Source: CAUZIZ01 sp963579905
Lineage (GTDB): Bacteria > Acidobacteriota > UBA6911 > RPQK01 > JAJDTT01
Reading direction: 5' to 3'
Assembly: GCA_963579905.1 (NCBI GenBank)
Contig: CAUZIZ010000025.1
Location: 1-44,343 of the forward strand
Length of the DNA: 44,343 bases
Part shown: one piece after another, positions 36,189 through 44,343 of the stretch
Layout: each line of letters opens with the position of its first letter
Position numbering within the stretch: position 1 is the stretch's first letter
The notes under the pieces: generated by a model
The model's input: only the letters and a program-made list of their open reading frames with translations
The model's database searches: none
Told to the model about the DNA's origin: nothing
Made by a program: the position numbers and the translations under genes

Positions 36189-37538
36189 ATGGAGAAAACC
36201 CTTCACAAACTTCGAATGGGGCCCCGCCTGGGGAGAAAGGAGACACCAGGATACTGGAGCGGGATCGCATGCCTTGTTCTCCTGCTGGCAGTCGCTTGCA
36301 GTGGCGATCCGAGAAGGGAATCTTCCTCCAAAGGCCCTACATTTCAGCTGCTCGAGCAGGCGGCGGTCATCGATACGGCCGTCACCACTCGCTTTTTCCG
36401 CTTCAAAGGTGAGGCGGAGAAGCTCTTCGACCCGAAGGCCCTATTCGAATCGGGCATTAGCGCCGTCGTCTTGGGGGCAGGCACCCTGTCCGAAGAGGTG
36501 GACATTGGCGATGTGACAAAGCCTCTCTTCGAGGGTCCGCAACCAGGACAGCCTACCTTTCGGTCGGTCTTCGAAGGACCCGCCGTGATCCGGCGAATCC
36601 TGCAGGAGCTGGATGCTCTGCATCAGGCGATCGATGGCGATGAAGGAGTCGAGATCGCTCTCACTGGGAGCGATATTGACCGGATCAACAATGAGGGAAA
36701 GCTCGCCCTAGTCGTCGGACTGGACGCCGGCATCCAGATCGACGAGGATCTGTCAGTCTTGAGAATGTACTCCCGCCTGGGAGTGCGCAAGTTGTCACTG
36801 ACCCATGAGACTCCCTCCTCCTGGGCCGACTCCTGCACCGGAATTCTCGACGACGGCGATCTCGGACTCTCCGCCTTCGGTCGGAAGGTAGTACGAGAAT
36901 GCAACCGCCTGGGCATCGTGCTGGACATCTCGCACACCTCTGACGAAGCGGCGAGAGAGACGATCGACGCTTCCAACAAACCCGTCCTGGCCTCCCATTC
37001 GGGCGCACGAGAGCTCTCCGACGTGAGCCGCAACATTCCGAACGCCATCCTCAAGACGCTGGCCGAGCGTGGAGGCGTGATCGGCGTAGGAGGCTTTCTG
37101 GATCGGAAAGTGACTGAGAACTTTGCCGCCACGGGCTACTACCAACGCCGTCTTCAGATGGTCCGTCAGCTGGTGCCCAAGTACCCAGACCCATTCCAGC
37201 TGGCATTCACACTGCGCAACCCGCAGCGAATGGAGGCGGTCCGGAGAGAGCTGGGGCTTCCGCTCGATGAAATCCCCCCATCCGATCTCCCCTTCCCCAC
37301 TGGATCAGGCGCCACTGTTACCTCGACGCTGGACCACATCGACTACCTGGTAAAGCTCATCGGTGTCGATCACGTAGGAATCGGCGTTGACGCCGACATG
37401 CGGGCCCCGGGCTATGTCCAGCTGTTTGGGGAGTTAACCCAGGGACTCGTGGAAAGGGAATACAGCGGCGAAGACATTAGAAAGATTCTGGGGGCAAACT
37501 TTCTCCGGCTCTTCAGGGACAACCGCTCCTCACGCTAA
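36189..37538 (+). CDS. M19 membrane-dipeptidase-like lipoprotein, paralog B
   Basis: A 449-aa homolog of the divergent upstream gene. The lipoprotein signal is GIACLVLLLAVACSG. It shares IDTAVTTRFFRF in place of the family's H-x-D site, GLDAGIQIDE where the bridging Glu is expected, and retained VLDISH, ASHSGAR and IGVDHVGIGVDADM. The shared change shows it predates the duplication. I prefer the ATG at 36189, with GAGG nine bases upstream, over one at 36135. The 3' end overlaps the stop of the convergent higA gene by three bases. Confidence 0.88.
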   Translation: MEKTLHKLRMGPRLGRKETPGYWSGIACLVLLLAVACSGDPRRESSSKGPTFQLLEQAAVIDTAVTTRFFRFKGEAEKLFDPKALFESGISAVVLGAGTLSEEVDIGDVTKPLFEGPQPGQPTFRSVFEGPAVIRRILQELDALHQAIDGDEGVEIALTGSDIDRINNEGKLALVVGLDAGIQIDEDLSVLRMYSRLGVRKLSLTHETPSSWADSCTGILDDGDLGLSAFGRKVVRECNRLGIVLDISHTSDEAARETIDASNKPVLASHSGARELSDVSRNIPNAILKTLAERGGVIGVGGFLDRKVTENFAATGYYQRRLQMVRQLVPKYPDPFQLAFTLRNPQRMEAVRRELGLPLDEIPPSDLPFPTGSGATVTSTLDHIDYLVKLIGVDHVGIGVDADMRAPGYVQLFGELTQGLVEREYSGEDIRKILGANFLRLFRDNRSSR

Positions 37539-37840
37539 CCCGCTCTCGAGTAGCGACCCACTTCGCGACCGAGGCGGTCTTCGAGACGATCCGTTTCCAG
37601 GTCGAGATCGAAGTCCATCTGAAGTCCCAGCCAAAAATGAGGGGACATGGCGAAGTACTTCGCCAGCCGAAGGGCTGTGTTCGCCGTGACCCGCCGCTTG
37701 CCAAGAACGATCTCATTAATTCGCCGGGGTGGCACTCCGATCTCTGAGGCAATGCGATTCTGGCTGAGTCCCATGGGTTTCAAGAATTCCTCGATCAAGA
37801 TCTCGCCAGGATGAACTGGTTCCAGCTTTTCTTCTGTCAT
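37535..37840 (-). CDS. higA: HigA-type antitoxin (HTH XRE family)
   Basis: A 101-aa DNA-binding antitoxin. HPGEILIEEFLKPMGLSQNR is the typical VapI/HigA start; the HTH runs through IASEIGVPPRRINEIVLGKR, followed by ALRLAKYFAMSPHFWLGLQ. It lies 12 bp downstream of the toxin gene, the usual higBA order. It should neutralise HigB and repress the pair by binding the upstream palindrome. Confidence 0.93.
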   Translation of the reverse strand: MTEEKLEPVHPGEILIEEFLKPMGLSQNRIASEIGVPPRRINEIVLGKRRVTANTALRLAKYFAMSPHFWLGLQMDFDLDLETDRLEDRLGREVGRYSRAG

Positions 37841-37852
37841 CCTCGAGTCCTC

Positions 37853-38140
37853 CTAATGATAGTCAACGAGCTCGACCTCATAGACATCCCCTCGCTCCCA
37901 CCTGAAGCAGATCCGCCACTGATCGTTGACGCGGACACTGTATTGTCCCTTACGATCACCCTTGAGAGCCTCGAGACGATTCGATGGCGGCACTGTTAAA
38001 TCCTGCAGCGCTTGGGCACGATTCAGCATCCTGAGCTTGCGAAACGCTGCGCGATGGATATCCGCCGGAAACCGTCTTGGACAAAACCGCTCGAAGAGCC
38101 GCTCGGTGTCTCGGGACTTGAACGTCCGAATCAAGAACAC
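37853..38140 (-). CDS. higB: HigB-type toxin (RelE superfamily)
   Basis: A 95-aa RelE/HigB mRNA interferase. FKSRDTERLFERF is the standard start, and LEALKGDRKGQYSVRVNDQW and ICFRWERGDVYEVELVDYH are the family's C-terminal core with the basic catalytic patch. The start is GTG at 38140; a TTG two codons downstream (LIRTF) is possible. It is co-transcribed with the antitoxin. Confidence 0.93.
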   Translation of the reverse strand: MFLIRTFKSRDTERLFERFCPRRFPADIHRAAFRKLRMLNRAQALQDLTVPPSNRLEALKGDRKGQYSVRVNDQWRICFRWERGDVYEVELVDYH

Positions 38141-38144
38141 AGAA

Positions 38145-38163
38145 TATAACGCATAACGTTATA
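38145..38163 (-). promoter_or_regulatory. Palindromic operator upstream of higBA
   Basis: TATAACG-CATAA-CGTTATA is a perfect 7-bp inverted repeat with a 5-bp spacer, 4 bp before the toxin start codon. Position and symmetry fit a HigA autorepression site. Confidence 0.6.
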
Positions 38164-38256
38164 GTTCAAGTATCTCGGATGGAAAACAGTGCAATGATGG
38201 GCATCGCAGCGCTTGTATCCGCTATACACGCGCCGTAATCTAGGTGTTGGCCGAAA

Positions 38257-39576
38257 ATGAAACCGGATATCAAGAGGCTCTACTTCTTCCATTTCTTCCT
38301 CTCCATCTCCCTGACCGCGGTCTCTTCCTTCCTCTTCATTGACCAGCTGTTCCTTCGGATGGGCCTCAGCATGTCCCAGTTTGGGATCATCAAGGGGCTG
38401 GCCTTCCTGGTTCCCGTGAGCTTGAACCTGTTGTTGGCCCCCTATCTGGCCAGGCTGGGCCGAGACCGGGAGATCGTGGCCATCTGCTATCTGATGCGAG
38501 TGAGCGTCCCCTTTCTCTTCCTACTTCTTCCCTGGCTCTGGGAGGAAACGGCCCTGCTGACGGCGGGCTCGACCGTCGTCTTCTTGACCACAATGCTTTT
38601 CCCCATGATGGGCCGAAACAGCGTCTCGGCCTTGATCAGATTTCACATCCCTCAAGCAGATCTGGGCAGACACATGGGCAATATCCTGTCGCTCTGGCTG
38701 GTGCCTGCCTTCTTTCTAGCGATTCCCTGCAGTTGGTACATAGACCGTCACTCCGGAGGGGATGACGGCGAGTTCTACGTGGCCTTTCTGCACGTGTTGC
38801 TGGTCACTACAGTGTTCGTGTTGGTGGCAGGCTGGTTCATGCTCAAGATCAGTCCGATCACACCGGCAGATAGCCGACGACCGAGACCGGGCTTCAGGGA
38901 TATTCGGGAGCCTTTCCAGAACCGGGCCTACCGGGTCTACCTCCATGCCTCCTTCATGCTGAGCCTGGTCAGCAGCATGATCATTTCCTTCATCAATCCC
39001 TACCTGTTGAATGCGCAGGGACTGAGCATGTTCGAGGTGAGCCTGATCGGCGTCAGCGTTGCCATCCTGGGTGTCGCTCTGAGGCGCATCTGGGGCAGCA
39101 TGTGCGACCGCTACGGGGGAAAGAACGTGCTGAGACTCTCAGTAGTGGGAGTGGCTTTGGGACTCTTCATTCTGACCGGAGAGGGCATCGTAGCTGTCTT
39201 GATCTTCGCGGCACTGGCCTGGAATACCAACGAAGGTGTGTTCGGCATCGGTCTGGTCGCGGGACAGCAGTATCTGAACCTGTCTCTTAGCGACGAGAAG
39301 AAGACCAACGTTTACGTGGCCGCCACCAGCTTCGTCAACGGAACTGGAATGTTCCTGGGTTCTATAGTGGGAGGGTTCCTGCTGGACTGGATTGCCGATA
39401 AGATGAACCCGGAGGCTCCCTACGCTTACTACGCGATCTACTTCACCTACTGCGCTCTGGCCTATCTGGTGGTGGGACACTTCATTACCGCGCTACGGGA
39501 ACGACATCGAACGGTCCCCTCGTCCGAACTGGCCCTGCAGATGTACCGCTCCGTTCGCTTCAGAATGCGTCGGTAG
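38257..39576 (+). CDS. MFS transporter
   Basis: A 439-aa polytopic membrane protein with about 12 hydrophobic segments in two halves of six, separated by a charged loop (SRRPRPGFRDIREPFQNRAY). The MFS signature between helices 2 and 3 is weak in the first half; the second half has GSMCDRYGGKNVL. It lies 90 bp before a secreted propeller protein on the same strand, so the pair may be co-transcribed for sugar uptake. Substrate is unknown. Confidence 0.87.
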   Translation: MKPDIKRLYFFHFFLSISLTAVSSFLFIDQLFLRMGLSMSQFGIIKGLAFLVPVSLNLLLAPYLARLGRDREIVAICYLMRVSVPFLFLLLPWLWEETALLTAGSTVVFLTTMLFPMMGRNSVSALIRFHIPQADLGRHMGNILSLWLVPAFFLAIPCSWYIDRHSGGDDGEFYVAFLHVLLVTTVFVLVAGWFMLKISPITPADSRRPRPGFRDIREPFQNRAYRVYLHASFMLSLVSSMIISFINPYLLNAQGLSMFEVSLIGVSVAILGVALRRIWGSMCDRYGGKNVLRLSVVGVALGLFILTGEGIVAVLIFAALAWNTNEGVFGIGLVAGQQYLNLSLSDEKKTNVYVAATSFVNGTGMFLGSIVGGFLLDWIADKMNPEAPYAYYAIYFTYCALAYLVVGHFITALRERHRTVPSSELALQMYRSVRFRMRR

Positions 39577-39666
39577 GTAGTTTGATGGTGAGCAGTTCCG
39601 GTAACGCGGCGACCTTGAAATACCATCCGACCCAGGACAACCGAAAAGAAATCGGAGGAATCTTTG

Positions 39667-41355
39667 ATGCCCCATTCGACACTCAAACGCGCAGGTACAT
39701 TCCTGTTAATCCTGCTCCTGATCGGGGGAGTCGGTACTTCACTTCGGGCGCAGGCTTCGAAAGCCAGCGAAACTGGAGCTGACCACTTTGTCTTCCAAAA
39801 GTTCCTGCTCATAGACGATCAGTCCCTGGTGAAAAGCCACAATTTGACACGCAGGGTCAACCAGGCCACAAAGAGACCCCAACCCGTGATGACCCTGGAC
39901 GCTCCCTGGGACACAGATCGGGACCTGCTCAACATTGTCACCATCATCTACGACGAGGACGAGAGGATCTACAAGATGTGGTACACCCTCATGCGCTGGC
40001 AGGGTGAGACCTCTGACGGTCCTCGAGGCGTGGCCTATGCGACCAGTGAGGATGGTGTGCACTGGAAGAAACCAGTGCTAGGACTCATCGAAGATAACGG
40101 ATCGCGCGAGAACAACCTGGTCATCCCCTTCATGCGTCAGTTCGCCTACTCCATCATCAAGGATCCCAGCGACGTCCCTGCGCGGCGCTATAAGATGATT
40201 TTCGATGCCTTCGGCGAAGAGTCACTTTGGGCCCGACACCACTCGGCCTTGAACCTGGCCTACTCCCACGACGGTCTCCATTGGGAACGTCCCCAGCACG
40301 TTAACCCGGTGCTCCGCGGTATCAGCGATGATAACTTCACCTTGTTCTATGACGGGGATCGCCGCAAGTACGTCCTGATAACACGACGGGTCCCCAATGC
40401 ACCCCGGGACCTCTCCCAGTATGAAAGCTACGATCTGGTCAACTGGGAGGACAAGGGTCGGGTCCTGGTCGCGGGCGATGAACTGGATCCTCCCGAACTC
40501 ACCAACATCTACGACATGCCGGTTTTTCGCTATGAAGGCTTCTTTCTGGGAATCATCAACCCCTTCTATACTCATCCTTTCGCCCCCACCTATGCCTCGT
40601 ATCACAAGCTCGCAGACTACCCAAAGGGAAAAGTTGGTCAGTTGGACATTGCCTTGGCCTACAGCCGGGATGGACGAAAATGGGAGCGTCCCGACGATCG
40701 GTCTCCGGTCGTCGAGCTTGGCAAGGTGGGCGCCCATGATGGAGGCATGCTCTACCCGGCCGAGAATCCTTTGGTGAGGGACGGGGAGACCTGGATCTAC
40801 TTCACCGCCAGCCGCGTGAATCATGCATGGTGGGACTGGCTCAGCTACGATCCTTCTAAAGACATGAGGGATCTGGCGGTCCTGATGCTAGCGGTAATGC
40901 CCGAGGATCACTGGATGTCCTTGGATGCAGGTGCCGAGGAAGGCTGGCTGATGACGAAACCCTGGGGACCCCCTCATGGAATCTTCGTCAATGCCGACGC
41001 CGAAGGCGGTTCGGTCGTCGGGGAGTTGGTGACTCCATACGGAGACGTCATTCCAGGCTTTAGCCGCGAGAAAAGCATTCCGATCAAATCCAACGGGCCG
41101 GACCAGCAACTTTCGTGGAAGAGTGGGAAGACCCTCTACGACTCGAGAAAAGAGTATCTTGGAGGTGTCTGCCTCAAGCTCTATCTAAGGCAGGCCAAAC
41201 TCTACTCCTACACCTTCACTCGGCCAGATCCCGATGGAAACCTACGGCGCAGCAAGGAAAACGCGCGCTGGCTGGATGTGATCAAGCACCGCTCCGATCA
41301 ATGGGGACGCCAGGCGACAGAGCCAGCCTCCGGAGTCCCGTCCAGGGTCCGTTGA
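39667..41355 (+). CDS. Secreted propeller glycosidase-like protein (large)
   Basis: A 562-aa exported protein with a Sec signal (GTFLLILLLIGGVGTSLRAQ). Blades carry DEDERIYKMWYTLMRW, ATSEDGVHWKKPVLGLIED, SHDGLHWERPQHV and SRDGRKWERPDDRSPV. It is related to the protein at 20118-21509, sharing the D/S-x-D-G-x-x-W pattern and a C-terminal beta domain with AKLYSYTF. The start is the ATG at 39667, with GGAGG seven bases upstream. It likely acts on an extracellular glycan, inferred from fold and context. Confidence 0.82.
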   Translation: MPHSTLKRAGTFLLILLLIGGVGTSLRAQASKASETGADHFVFQKFLLIDDQSLVKSHNLTRRVNQATKRPQPVMTLDAPWDTDRDLLNIVTIIYDEDERIYKMWYTLMRWQGETSDGPRGVAYATSEDGVHWKKPVLGLIEDNGSRENNLVIPFMRQFAYSIIKDPSDVPARRYKMIFDAFGEESLWARHHSALNLAYSHDGLHWERPQHVNPVLRGISDDNFTLFYDGDRRKYVLITRRVPNAPRDLSQYESYDLVNWEDKGRVLVAGDELDPPELTNIYDMPVFRYEGFFLGIINPFYTHPFAPTYASYHKLADYPKGKVGQLDIALAYSRDGRKWERPDDRSPVVELGKVGAHDGGMLYPAENPLVRDGETWIYFTASRVNHAWWDWLSYDPSKDMRDLAVLMLAVMPEDHWMSLDAGAEEGWLMTKPWGPPHGIFVNADAEGGSVVGELVTPYGDVIPGFSREKSIPIKSNGPDQQLSWKSGKTLYDSRKEYLGGVCLKLYLRQAKLYSYTFTRPDPDGNLRRSKENARWLDVIKHRSDQWGRQATEPASGVPSRVR

Positions 41356-41476
41356 GAGTAACACGTGGCTGTCGGGTCGATTCGACCCTCGCACCCGGAC
41401 CTTTTTAGGACTTCAGCTCTGTAGCTGTTTAGCTATTCAGGAGGAGGTTTTCGCACGCCGAAGTTGTGGTGTGCTA

Positions 41477-41659
41477 AGGGTCTGCGCAAGAATAACTTGG
41501 TCGAATTAGCGCTCAGATTTGCACCAGATTTGGCCGCGAACGATTGAGCGAAACCGCAGGCGTAGCCGGGTCTACGTTGAGGATTTCTCGATTGAGGAGC
41601 GGCCGAAGATGGTGTGAAGATGAGATGCCAAAATGCCAAGTTATTTTTGCGCAGACCCT
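41477..41659 (-). mobile_element. MITE-like 183-bp element, copy 2
   Basis: Same 183-bp element as 1763-1945 in reverse orientation, with AGGGTCTGCGCAAGAATAAC at the left end and TA directly flanking both sides (41475-41476 and 41660-41661). It lies in the space after the propeller gene. It has no coding content. Confidence 0.82.
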
Positions 41660-41743
41660 TAGGGGCAGCCAAAGCGGATGATGGCGGCGGCGCAGCAGAG
41701 AGATTATGATTCATACGGGCAGAGTGAAGAGGGAGGCCAAGCG

Positions 41744-42274
41744 ATGCTAGTCATTTTATTTATCCTTGCCGCCTTGTTTGGAGCATTGGTGCTTGCTATC
41801 GCCATCTCCCGGCTTTTCCGTCTGGTTAGGGACAGCGTTTTCTTGCGTTCTCCGCTGCTGGCGGAGCAGACTCTTGAGTTCGATAAACCAGGAAGCCTGC
41901 TCTTGAACACCGAGGCCCCTCTCCTCGCATCAGCCTTCCAGGTCCCTCCCGCCTTCCGAGGCCTCGAATACACACTACGCCACGCCGAGAGCGGCACCGA
42001 GGTGCCCCTCCATCGCGTCCTCGCTAAAGTGGCTACCTCAAGTTTTCGGAAGACGCGGATTCTAATCAGGAGGTTCCAGCTAGATCGGCCCGCGAAGTTG
42101 ACGCTCACTATCGGAAACCTGGCTCCAGAGGTGAAGACCGATGACTGTGCCCTCGTCTTCACGCGTCCCTACGGAGCGGCGATGCCGCTGCTCATCCTCA
42201 TGATCGTCGCCGGCGCCCTCTTGTTCATCGGCGGAACCGTATTTACGATCCTTTGGTTGTCGGGAGCATTCTGA
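41744..42274 (+). CDS. Small membrane protein with two transmembrane segments
   Basis: A 176-aa protein. The N-terminal helix (MLVILFILAALFGALVLAIA) and a C-terminal helix pair region (LLILMIVAGALLFIGGTVF) flank a soluble beta-rich domain (LYTLRHAESG-like and TLTIGNLAPEVK). I place the start at the ATG at 41744, with GGGAGG seven bases upstream, not at the ATG at 41678. No family is recognised. Confidence 0.7.
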   Translation: MLVILFILAALFGALVLAIAISRLFRLVRDSVFLRSPLLAEQTLEFDKPGSLLLNTEAPLLASAFQVPPAFRGLEYTLRHAESGTEVPLHRVLAKVATSSFRKTRILIRRFQLDRPAKLTLTIGNLAPEVKTDDCALVFTRPYGAAMPLLILMIVAGALLFIGGTVFTILWLSGAF

Positions 42275-42422
42275 CCCAGGTCCCTCTCCGGACGCGCCAC
42301 GACCAAAACGAAAACTCCTATTTCTTCAATACTTTCAGCGCGTCCTCATCGGAAATAGCTATTGGAAATACTCCTCTTCAGTCCAGTAAGGTAAGACACT
42401 GATTGGAGTGAGGAGGATCCCG

Positions 42423-43490
42423 ATGCCCTCAGTAGCTGTTCACAACCTGTCTCGTATGACACTAGTTTTCTGGATACTGACCTTTTCTACCTCAGTTCCC
42501 AACGAAGGCTCCGAACTCTTTGGCGGAAAAGATACAAGCGACCAGCTTCGCACGCGGACGTTCCAGCTAACTCTTCAGGCCACAATTGGGGAGGCTCCAA
42601 TCGGGACAAAACGGCTGGAGGTATGGATCCCTTATCCCAAGTCTGATGAAAACCAGGAAATATTTGATATACAAGTGGATGGTCCGGCCAGGGCAACTGT
42701 GTATACAGAACCAGTTTACGAGAACTCTATTCTCCACCTGTCCATTGATAACCTCCAATCGCCTCCCTTCCACATTCAGCTGAAATTTAAAGTACAACGG
42801 CGTGAGTACTTGCGAAGAGATTTCCACCAGACCGAAGGAGACGGTCCCCTCTCCTGGGATCCAGAGGTGGCGAAGTTTTTGATGCCAGAAAGACTGGTGC
42901 CAATAACCGATGAAATTCGAAAATGGGCGCAGGAGGTCACAAATGGAAAGAGCACCGACCAGGAAAAAGCTCGAGCAATTTATGATTACGCAATATCCAT
43001 TTTGAAATATGACAAGAGTGGTCAGGGATGGGGTCGAGGAGACCTTCTCTACGCCTGCGACGAGAAGCGGGGAAACTGCACTGACTTCCATGCACTTTTC
43101 ACCGGTTTCTGTAGAGCCGTGGGAATACCCGCCCGCTTTTCCATTGGCCTGCCTCTTCCTTCAAAGCGGGGGCAAGGGAAGATTCCCGGCTATCACTGCT
43201 GGGCCGAATTCTATTTGAGAGGATATGGCTGGGTGCCGGTCGACGCCAGTGAGGCCTGGAAACATCTTGAAAAAAGGGACTACTTTTTCGGCGGTCACGA
43301 CGAGAACCGCGTCCAGTTCTCTGTTGGCCGTGACATTGTGCTGCGACCGCGGCAACAAGGCAGTCCGCTCAACTATTTCGTTTATCCCTATGTCGAAGCG
43401 GACGGCAAGCCCATCCAGGATTCCGTAGATTACAAGTTTCGTTTCAAAGACATTCTGAACACTACCGGACTACAGTCTAGCGGGGATTGA
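42423..43490 (+). CDS. Secreted transglutaminase-like protein
   Basis: A 355-aa exported protein. After a hydrophobic N-terminal segment (MTLVFWILTFSTSVPNEG) comes a beta domain (LTLQATIGEAPIG) and then a transglutaminase/protease-like fold. The catalytic triad is visible: Cys in GNCTDFHALFTGF, His in PGYHCWAEFY, Asp in WVPVDAS. AGGAGG lies seven bases before the ATG at 42423. It is far from the lasso loci, has a signal peptide and is much larger than B2 peptidases, so I do not assign it to them. It may be a peptidase or amide-cleaving enzyme of the envelope. Confidence 0.87.
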   Translation: MPSVAVHNLSRMTLVFWILTFSTSVPNEGSELFGGKDTSDQLRTRTFQLTLQATIGEAPIGTKRLEVWIPYPKSDENQEIFDIQVDGPARATVYTEPVYENSILHLSIDNLQSPPFHIQLKFKVQRREYLRRDFHQTEGDGPLSWDPEVAKFLMPERLVPITDEIRKWAQEVTNGKSTDQEKARAIYDYAISILKYDKSGQGWGRGDLLYACDEKRGNCTDFHALFTGFCRAVGIPARFSIGLPLPSKRGQGKIPGYHCWAEFYLRGYGWVPVDASEAWKHLEKRDYFFGGHDENRVQFSVGRDIVLRPRQQGSPLNYFVYPYVEADGKPIQDSVDYKFRFKDILNTTGLQSSGD

Positions 43491-43510
43491 GTTCTCTTGA
43501 TGCTCGACAC

Positions 43511-44343
43511 TCAACGCAGTAACCAATCGACGAGTTCCTGGATCGCAGCTTCACCGCTACCATCAAATAAGGCGACGGCACCCTTCTTTCCGCTGGCCTG
43601 GTAGACGGCCGAAAGCGTGTCCGGAACCTTGGCTTCGCCCGCGACCCATATTGGTCGGGGCGCTGTGAGGGACAAAAGCCCGGGAAGGTCTCCGTACTTC
43701 ACCGCGCCCGGAAGAAAATTGGGATCGCGATAAGATTCAAGCTCTATGAAGCGAAAGGATCGCGTGTCCACAGCAAGCCGATCCACGAGACCGCCAGCCA
43801 GCGCACTCGCTGCCGCCGTCCAGGGGGCAGCTCCATTGACGCCAACCAGATCAATACGCCGCGTACGCTCGTCGCTGGACGCATAGGCAATGAGCGTCAG
43901 AACATCGTGGACTCGCTGCGCAAAGAGTGTGTGATTATAAGTGAAGGTATAGCCTGCAAAAGGCCTTGGATTAAGGACTTTACGGGTTTGCTCCGGCGGG
44001 CTATTCTCCCCCAGAAACTCGCCCTGGTAGATGAGGTCGACGCCGAAGACCGCCACTCCTGCTTGAAGGAGGCGCCGAATCGGACGACGCAGATTGCCAC
44101 CAGTCTCGTAGATGCCGCGCTTACCCTCCCCGGCGATCCAGAGGACGACCATTCCGTTCCACTCCTTGGTCCTGGGGTAGGCGCGCACCACCGGGATCTC
44201 CTCACCCTCTTTGCTGAACCGGAGAAGACCCGTGAATTCCAGGAAGTCGCCGCGGTTGGTCTTGTCGACCCCTCTCCACTCGATATCTTCCGATCCGGGA
44301 AGACGGCGGCCGATAAGCGCATCCCAGGCACCGCCAACAACCT
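43511..44343 (-). CDS. Alpha/beta-hydrolase (acetylxylan-esterase-like), 5' end outside window
   Basis: The frame is open to the window edge, so the N-terminus is missing. The segment resembles acetylxylan esterase/cephalosporin-C deacetylase-type hydrolases: MVVLWIAGEGKRG, AVFGVDLIYQGEFLGE, LTLIAYASSDERTRR and LVGVNGAAPWTAAASALAGG. The usual nucleophile elbow G-x-S-x-G is replaced by GVNGA, as in a subgroup found in Planctomycetota and Acidobacteriota, so esterase activity is uncertain. It is convergent with the transglutaminase-like gene (20 bp gap). Confidence 0.8.
   Translation of the reverse strand, partial: VVGGAWDALIGRRLPGSEDIEWRGVDKTNRGDFLEFTGLLRFSKEGEEIPVVRAYPRTKEWNGMVVLWIAGEGKRGIYETGGNLRRPIRRLLQAGVAVFGVDLIYQGEFLGENSPPEQTRKVLNPRPFAGYTFTYNHTLFAQRVHDVLTLIAYASSDERTRRIDLVGVNGAAPWTAAASALAGGLVDRLAVDTRSFRFIELESYRDPNFLPGAVKYGDLPGLLSLTAPRPIWVAGEAKVPDTLSAVYQASGKKGAVALFDGSGEAAIQELVDWLLR

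Noticed and set aside
41345..41405. Intrinsic terminator after the propeller gene
   Set aside because: A short GGGTCG/CGACCC stem exists, but the T run lies beyond a spacer and the stem is weak.
42423..43490. Transglutaminase-like protein as the missing lasso B2 peptidase
   Set aside because: It is about 355 aa with a signal peptide and an N-terminal beta domain, and lies 13 kb from the lasso genes; B2 proteins are short cytosolic proteins.
1..44343. CRISPR arrays, tRNA or rRNA genes
   Set aside because: No regularly spaced direct repeats, cloverleaf-like sequence or rRNA-like sequence was noticed on reading the window.

Overview
The window is moderately GC-rich bacterial DNA. It is dominated by exported carbohydrate-related enzymes: Tat-signal Gfo/Idh/MocA oxidoreductases, an enolase-superfamily dehydratase, a GH42-like glycosidase, DUF1501, DUF4432 and secreted propeller-type glycosidase relatives. 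A TonB-type energy transducer with a periplasmic C-terminal domain and two lipoproteins indicate a Gram-negative envelope. The gene mix fits Acidobacteriota best, with Planctomycetota or Verrucomicrobiota as alternatives; this is inferred from gene content only.

Layout. 1-1750: remains of a LamG-domain secreted protein, broken by several frameshifts, followed by a 183-bp MITE-like element. 1992-9334: aldo/keto reductase, DUF1501 protein, Ldh-family oxidoreductase, then a GH42-like glycosidase and a Gfo/Idh/MocA protein as a probable operon. 9648-14291: DinB-like protein and a first lasso-peptide locus on the minus strand (asparagine-synthetase-like cyclase, a 49-aa precursor peptide, and a decayed second cyclase). 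14297-22539: Tat-exported Gfo/Idh/MocA, divergent enolase-superfamily dehydratase, BsuPI-domain protein, DUF4432 protein, propeller glycosidase relative and TonB-like protein. 22755-29072: multicopper oxidase, then a second lasso-type locus: HprK-like kinase, 2OG-Fe(II) oxygenase, an 85-aa precursor, a cyclase on the opposite strand, and a PqqD-type leader-binding protein. 29143-34416: Gfo/Idh/MocA with a TIM-barrel isomerase/epimerase, and a broken glycosidase. 34768-44343: two divergent M19-dipeptidase paralogs, a higBA toxin-antitoxin pair, an MFS transporter, a second propeller glycosidase relative, a second MITE copy in opposite orientation, a small membrane protein, a secreted transglutaminase-like protein and a partial esterase-like gene.

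The most interesting content is the lasso-peptide material, because both precursors are easy to miss: one is a 49-codon gene, the other is hidden at the 3' end of a longer frame created by a frameshift. Precursor, cyclases, leader-binding protein, kinase and oxygenase can be seen. The leader peptidase (B2) and an ABC exporter cannot. Precursor 1 ends in Ser, which fits C-terminal phosphorylation by an HprK-like kinase.

Many genes carry single-base indels, several in short homopolymers (for example a run of eight G), so part of the apparent decay may be sequencing error. The two in-frame stops plus missing 5' end in the second cyclase, and the in-frame TAG in the glycosidase at 32193-34416, are harder to explain that way. 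A dispersed repeat sits in fixed orientation at the 3' ends of three genes, and several intergenic spaces carry REP-like hairpins.
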